From Nitrososphaerota archaeon (GTDB lineage Archaea > Thermoproteota > EX4484-205 > JAAOZO01): a stretch of 21,835 nucleotides of DNA. A program made the position numbers and the translations under genes. Location: the NCBI GenBank assembly GCA_011605715.1, contig JAAOZO010000220.1, positions 1 to 21,835 on the forward strand, written 5' to 3'. The notes below the pieces were generated by a model. It had not been told where the DNA came from. It ran no database searches and saw only the letters and a list, made by a program, of their open reading frames with translations. Positions 21,332-21,835 of the stretch are shown one piece after another (the stretch's first letter is position 1; each line of letters starts with the position of its first letter).

Positions 21332-21835
21332 TTAAAACTTACCTACAAAATTTTTATAAAAAAGTAGTGTAGATATTGTTTTGGCATCGATAACTTTTTC
21401 CTTAAGAATTGAACTAAGTAATTCGTTAAACTCAACAATTATAGGATATATAACTTCTGAAGATTCAAGTTTTTGTTCACCTTTTTCTAAATTCATTGCT
21501 AAAAAAGAGTATATAATTTCTGAGCTGTAGCCTGGTGCAGAGTACATTCTAAACATTTCCTTTATCTCTCTTGCTTTATAACCCGTTTCTTCTTCAAGCT
21601 CTCTTGAAGCACATTCTTCAGGAGTTTCTTTCTTGTCTAGGGTACCCGCTGGTAGCTCATAGATCCAGTCGTTTATTGCTACTCTAAACTGCTTAATTGC
21701 TACTACTTTATTATTATCCAGGAGAGGTAGTATAACAACTGCTCCAGGATGCTCAACTATTTCCTTCTCTACTGTTTTTCCATCTCTTGCACGAACTCCT
21801 TCTATTCTTACGCTTATCCTTTTTCCTTTAAAGAC
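21332..21835 (-). CDS. Nudix hydrolase (ADP-ribose pyrophosphatase type), 5' end missing
   Basis: 168 codons are present including the stop; the frame is open to the window edge, so the start lies beyond 21835. The Nudix box is complete: GTLDKKETPEECASRELEEE followed by TGY fits Gx5Ex7REUxEExGU, with the RELEEE glutamates binding metal. Preceding VEHPGAVVILPLLDNNKVV, then QFR and IYELPAG, are typical of the ADP-ribose pyrophosphatase (NudF-like) branch, as is MYSAPGYSSEIIY after the box. It would cleave ADP-ribose or a related nucleoside diphosphate sugar to AMP and a sugar phosphate. It is on the same strand as AMMECR1, upstream of it. Confidence 0.93.
   Translation of the reverse strand, partial: VFKGKRISVRIEGVRARDGKTVEKEIVEHPGAVVILPLLDNNKVVAIKQFRVAINDWIYELPAGTLDKKETPEECASRELEEETGYKAREIKEMFRMYSAPGYSSEIIYSFLAMNLEKGEQKLESSEVIYPIIVEFNELLSSILKEKVIDAKTISTLLFYKNFVGKF

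Overview
The window is an AT-rich stretch of archaeal chromosome, about two thirds A+T by eye. Archaeal hallmarks are TATA-box promoters placed so that many first genes would be leaderless or nearly so, an archaeal/eukaryotic-type prolyl-tRNA synthetase, a crenactin gene, a prepilin peptidase of the PibD/FlaK type, a PP1-like phosphatase and a tRNA-Gln gene interrupted by two tiny introns. Crenactin, a TackOD1-like zinc domain, a PPi-type phosphofructokinase and a non-canonical tRNA intron together point to the Thermoproteota (TACK), probably a thermophile. I cannot name the genus.

Layout. Positions 1-201 hold the 3' end of a membrane pyrophosphatase. Positions 240-2885 (minus) form a three-gene crenactin operon: an unknown protein with an amphipathic C-terminal tail, crenactin, and a coiled-coil protein with a short conserved-looking C-terminal peptide. 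A four-helix membrane protein is divergent from it (3002). Next come a MetRS-beta-like tRNA-binding protein, a predicted surface glycoprotein, a 902-residue protein fusing two CDC48-like AAA modules to a Lon protease, a thioredoxin-reductase-like flavoprotein, a small SecB-like protein and prolyl-tRNA synthetase (3764-10843). After a 319-base gene-free stretch comes tRNA-Gln(CUG) with introns in the D-arm and anticodon loop, divergent from the prepilin peptidase.

The second half (12298-21835) carries a TackOD1-like zinc/nuclease-fold fusion, an orphan AIR-synthase-like protein, a coiled-coil protein divergent from a Clp1-type RNA kinase, PPi-dependent phosphofructokinase, a HAD phosphatase overlapping an acylphosphatase, a PP1-like phosphatase, two stand-alone Lrp/RAM domain proteins, a GC-rich stretch that looks like structured RNA, AMMECR1, and a Nudix hydrolase cut by the window end.

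Themes. (1) Cytoskeleton: crenactin with two candidate partners. (2) RNA: intron-bearing tRNA, Clp1 kinase, ProRS, MetRS-beta. (3) Pyrophosphate economy: membrane PPase and a PPi-type PFK. (4) Protein quality control: the AAA-AAA-Lon fusion, the reductase and perhaps a SecB-like chaperone. The points most worth a second look are the crenactin operon, the AAA-AAA-Lon architecture, the doubly interrupted tRNA and the GC-rich RNA-like element near 20.45 kb.
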